Positions 61,365 through 64,000 of a DNA stretch of 64,000 nucleotides are shown here, piece after piece. The notes beneath the pieces are model-generated. The model was not told the DNA's origin and did not search any database. It saw only the letters and a list, made by a program, of their open reading frames with translations. Positions within the stretch are counted from its first letter, which is position 1, and every line of letters begins with the position of its first letter. A program made the translations under genes and the position numbers. The DNA comes from CAVTYH01 sp963773875 (GTDB taxonomy: Bacteria > Planctomycetota > Planctomycetia > Pirellulales > JADZDJ01): assembly GCA_963773875.1 (NCBI GenBank), contig CAVZCV010000006.1, positions 62,001-126,000 of the forward strand, in the 5' to 3' direction.

Positions 61365-62498
61365 ATGGCCCAGCCCAATCGCAACGATTCTCCGCACGAA
61401 AAAAACTGCCCTGATTGCGAATCCGGTTTCGAATTCCTCACCTTGCGCGAATTCTTCAGCCGCCGCGAATTCATGAAGGTGGCTGGCGCCACGGCACTGG
61501 CAGCGGGCGCAATTGGATTGCCATCGACAATTCTTCGCGCCGCAGAAGCGACTGACACCGCACCGCTAGGCGCGGCCGCCAAAGTTGCCGCAGCGAAGGG
61601 CACGCCGGAATCACTGGTCAAGCAGCTTTACAAATCGCTGACGCCCGAGCAAAAGAAAGTCATCGCCTTCAATTGGGACTACGTCGACAAAGATCGCGGC
61701 CTGCTGCGAACGCGCGTCAGCAATAACTGGAACATCACCAAGCCGATGATCGATAGCGATTTCTACACGCACGATCAGCAGGACATGATTCGCGGAGTTT
61801 ATGAAGGTCTATTCAGTCCTGAGTGGGTGCCACGCATCGACAAGCAATTGCAGGACGATGGCAAAGGTTACGGCAAATCGCAAAGCATCGCCATGTTCGG
61901 TAGTCCTGACGAAGGCAAGTTTGAGATGGTCATGACCGGTCGCCACCTCACGGTACGGGTCGACGGACACAGCATTGATCATATGGCGTTCGGCGGCCCG
62001 GTGTTCCACGGCCACGCGGCGACCGGCTTCAATGAGAAAGCCGATCATCCAGGAAACGTGTTCTGGCCACAGGCCCTCGCGGCGAACAAGATTTACGAAA
62101 TGCTCGACGGCAAGCAGCGGAAAGCGGCATTGCAGGCCCGCATTCCGGCAGAGGCAGCCGTTGGATTCCGCGGACCGGATGGCGAGTTCCCCGGCGTCCG
62201 AGTCACGGAATTGACGCACGATCAGCGGGAGCAGCTTGAAAAAACGATGAAAGTGATGCTTGAACCCTATCGCAATGCCGATTCCGAGGACGTTCAAGCG
62301 TGCCTCAAGAAGCAAGGCGGGCTTGATAAATGTTCGCTGGCGTTCTATCAAGACGGCGACATTGGTGACGACGGCGTATGGGACAACTGGCGTCTGGAAG
62401 GACCGTCGTTCGTGTGGTATTTCCGCGGCTCGCCACACGTCCACTTGTGGATTAATATTGGCGATAGCCCAGACGTGAAAGTCAACGCGCAAGGATAA
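61365..62498 (+). CDS. Tat-exported DUF3500 family protein
   Basis: 377 aa. AGGAGAAGTGTC directly before ATG 61365 sets the start. A Cys pair (NCPDCESG) near the N-terminus precedes a twin-arginine signal, FFSRREFMKVAGATALAAGA. The mature part follows the DUF3500 pattern: YKSLTPEQKKVIAFNWDYVD, NWNITKPMI, GRHLTVRVDGHSIDHMAFGG, PVFHGHAAT, NVFWPQALAANKIYEMLDGK and the end FVWYFRGSPHVHLWINIGDS. Many His residues (GPVFHGH, SPHVH) suggest a metal or small-molecule site, but no activity is established that I can name. thiO begins 16 bases after its stop, so the two may be cotranscribed. Confidence 0.88.
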   Translation: MAQPNRNDSPHEKNCPDCESGFEFLTLREFFSRREFMKVAGATALAAGAIGLPSTILRAAEATDTAPLGAAAKVAAAKGTPESLVKQLYKSLTPEQKKVIAFNWDYVDKDRGLLRTRVSNNWNITKPMIDSDFYTHDQQDMIRGVYEGLFSPEWVPRIDKQLQDDGKGYGKSQSIAMFGSPDEGKFEMVMTGRHLTVRVDGHSIDHMAFGGPVFHGHAATGFNEKADHPGNVFWPQALAANKIYEMLDGKQRKAALQARIPAEAAVGFRGPDGEFPGVRVTELTHDQREQLEKTMKVMLEPYRNADSEDVQACLKKQGGLDKCSLAFYQDGDIGDDGVWDNWRLEGPSFVWYFRGSPHVHLWINIGDSPDVKVNAQG

Positions 62499-62514
62499 AT
62501 CAGACTCACTCTAC

Positions 62515-63661
62515 ATGCCTGATGTTCTGATTATCGGCGGCGGCGTAGTTGGTCTTTCGTTGGCGTATGAGCTGGCCGGCCAAGGCGTGAAGGTGCGAGT
62601 GGTCGATCGTGGTGAGCCAGGCCGCGAAGCCTCTTGGGCCGCGGCCGGAATTCTACCGCCATGCAAGTTTCGCATGCGCGCGCCGCCAGTCGAGTGGCTC
62701 GCCGGATTCAGCGCACAATTGCACGCCGAATGGGCCGCTCGATTACGGGAAGAAACCGGCATCGACAATGGCTATCGCCGCTGCGGTGGCATCTATCTGG
62801 CAGGGTCAAATTCGGCATCGGCGGAGCTACTGCAAACTTGCGAGCGTTGGCGACGCGAAGGATTAACGGTCAAGTGGTTGCACGCGGCCGATCTCGATCG
62901 GATCGAGCCCGCATTGGCTGGCAGCCTACGACCGAAACAAATTGGCCGGCGCCGCCATTGTAGAAGAGGAGACGCAGATTCGCAGCCCAAGGCATCTGCA
63001 GGCACTTCTCGCCGCGTGCGCAAAACGCGGTGTGGAAATCGCGGCCGGCGTCGCGGTTCATGACTTCAAGCTCGATGGTGACAAGATTGCCGCCGTCAGA
63101 ACCAACAACGGCGACCTGAACGCGGACCAGGTTGTGCTTGCCGCCGGAGCCTGGTCTCAAGCCATCGCAGAGCGGCTCAACTTGCGCCTGCCTGTAAAAC
63201 CAATTCGTGGTCAAATTGTGCTGCTGAAATACGCGCGGCCAATTCTGAACCGCGTGATCAATTTCGGTCGCGAAACGATGCTGCCCGGCCGGCAGTACTT
63301 TGTGCCGCGTGACGATGGCCGAATCCTAGTCGGATCGACACTCGAGGACGTCGGCTTTGATCGCCGCACAACGGCCGAGGTGATTGCAAATCTGCTTCGA
63401 TTCGCGGTCGAGCTTGCGCCAGAGCTGAAAGCGGCCGAGATCGATCGCTGCTGGGCCGGCTTTCGTCCGTCAAGTGTCGATGACCTGCCATATTTGGGCC
63501 GCATCCCAGGCTTGGCCAATGCCTTCGTGGCCTCAGGTCATTACCGCGCCGGTTTATATCTCGCGCCAGGCACTGCCGTGGTAATGAGTCGGCTGATCCG
63601 TGGCGAAGCGCCGGGCGTGGATCTGTCGCCATTCCGGCCGGATCGCACTACTCCGGCGTAA
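62515..63661 (+). CDS. thiO: Glycine oxidase ThiO (one frameshift)
   Basis: FAD-dependent D-amino-acid-oxidase-fold enzyme. In the thiamine pathway it oxidises glycine to iminoglycine for the thiazole ring. MPDVLIIGGGVVGLSLAYEL is the dinucleotide fold with GxGxxG, followed by VVDRGEPGREASWAAAGILP. After a break near 62940, IVEEETQIRSPRHLQALLAA, GAWSQAIAERL, VKPIRGQIVLLKY, GRILVGSTLEDVGFDRRTTA, CWAGFRPSSVDDLPYLGRIP and GHYRAGLYLAPGT follow in ThiO order. Removing one base gives about 381 aa, the family norm. No other thiamine gene is near, so involvement in thiazole synthesis is by family only. Confidence 0.87.
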
Positions 63662-64000
63662 CGGTCACCAGCTCTTGCGCAACAGCCTCCAGTTGCTCTG
63701 CCCCGATGCTCTTGCGCTCCTCAGCATAGCCGACGAGTAAGGCTAAATCGCAAAGCCGATTGATTTGCCGACCGAGTCCGTGAGATAGCTCGTATAGCGG
63801 CTCCATGGCGCTGGGTTCGAAAATTTGTTTTTTGGCACCCGCGGCCTGTAAGCGAAAGTTGACATAGGCCGCGGTTTCATCGACGGTAAATGGCCGCAAC
63901 AGGCATTTGACGCCCAAACGCTCCTCGAGCGCCGGCATACGATCGATTTGTGGCAGCAATCCCGGTTGTCCCACAAGTAGCAGCGTTAAATTCGGTTGAC
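63648..64000 (-). CDS. ExeA/GspA-like AAA ATPase, C-terminal part (continues beyond the window)
   Basis: Only the 3' end is visible. NLTLLLVGQPGLLPQIDRMP is the sensor-1 region; LEERLGVKCLLRPFTVDETA, AYVNFRLQAAGAK, PLYELSHGLGRQINRLCDLA and LLVGYAEERKSIGAEQLEAV give the lid domain of ExeA/TniB-like AAA+ ATPases. The Walker A and B motifs lie upstream, outside the window. Family members power secretin assembly or related envelope processes. The frame overlaps the thiO 3' end by 14 bases in convergent orientation. Confidence 0.83.
   Translation of the reverse strand, partial: QPNLTLLLVGQPGLLPQIDRMPALEERLGVKCLLRPFTVDETAAYVNFRLQAAGAKKQIFEPSAMEPLYELSHGLGRQINRLCDLALLVGYAEERKSIGAEQLEAVAQELVTVTPE

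Overview
The window looks like part of a Planctomycetes chromosome, probably from the Pirellulales side; this is an inference. Four large secreted proteins carry the N-terminal motif typical of planctomycete surface proteins (forms seen: FESLERRGVLAG, FETLEPRAMMAV, VESLEARQMLSV, IEKFEARLCLHEG). At least seven proteins, plus one relic, end in a PEP-CTERM sorting tail (VPEP or GPEP, a hydrophobic segment, then basic residues). No exosortase gene is visible.

Layout. 0.1-9 kb: a TPP-dependent enzyme, a truncated glycosyltransferase, three PEP-CTERM proteins, a redoxin, a PP2C phosphatase and a small lysine-rich repeat protein. 9-13 kb: a PEP-CTERM relic, an SGNH esterase with dockerin-like and PEP-CTERM tails, and small Cys-containing proteins. 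13-35 kb: an exopolysaccharide locus. A TPR lipoprotein and a Wza-type export protein lie on the minus strand. On the plus strand follow a chain-length regulator, an initiating sugar transferase, a flippase, a polymerase and three glycosyltransferases, running directly into a giant secreted copper-radical oxidase with lectin, Calx-beta, FN3 and DUF11 modules. 35-43 kb: a beta-solenoid-like surface protein, small hypotheticals, a Crp/Fnr regulator and two PEP-CTERM proteins. 43-50 kb: a BON protein, a NarL-type regulator divergent from its likely histidine kinase, and a MarR regulator coupled to a CPA2 antiporter. 50-64 kb: a vanadium haloperoxidase, trpBA, mutM, a giant secreted protein with two cyclophilin domains, a Tat-exported DUF3500 protein, thiO and the end of an ExeA-like ATPase.

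Most of the larger genes are interrupted by apparent single-base indels, including housekeeping genes such as trpA, trpB and thiO. These genes are given here as single loci with the breakpoint stated. Sequencing or assembly error is the simplest explanation, so individual breaks should not be read as pseudogenes without raw-read support.

The most unusual non-coding signals are two families of structured elements, each present twice. Family A is at 17.85 and 37.28 kb and shows compensatory stem changes. Family B is at 12.77 and 18.23 kb and is terminator-like with a conserved interior. No tRNA, rRNA, insertion sequence or CRISPR array was recognised.
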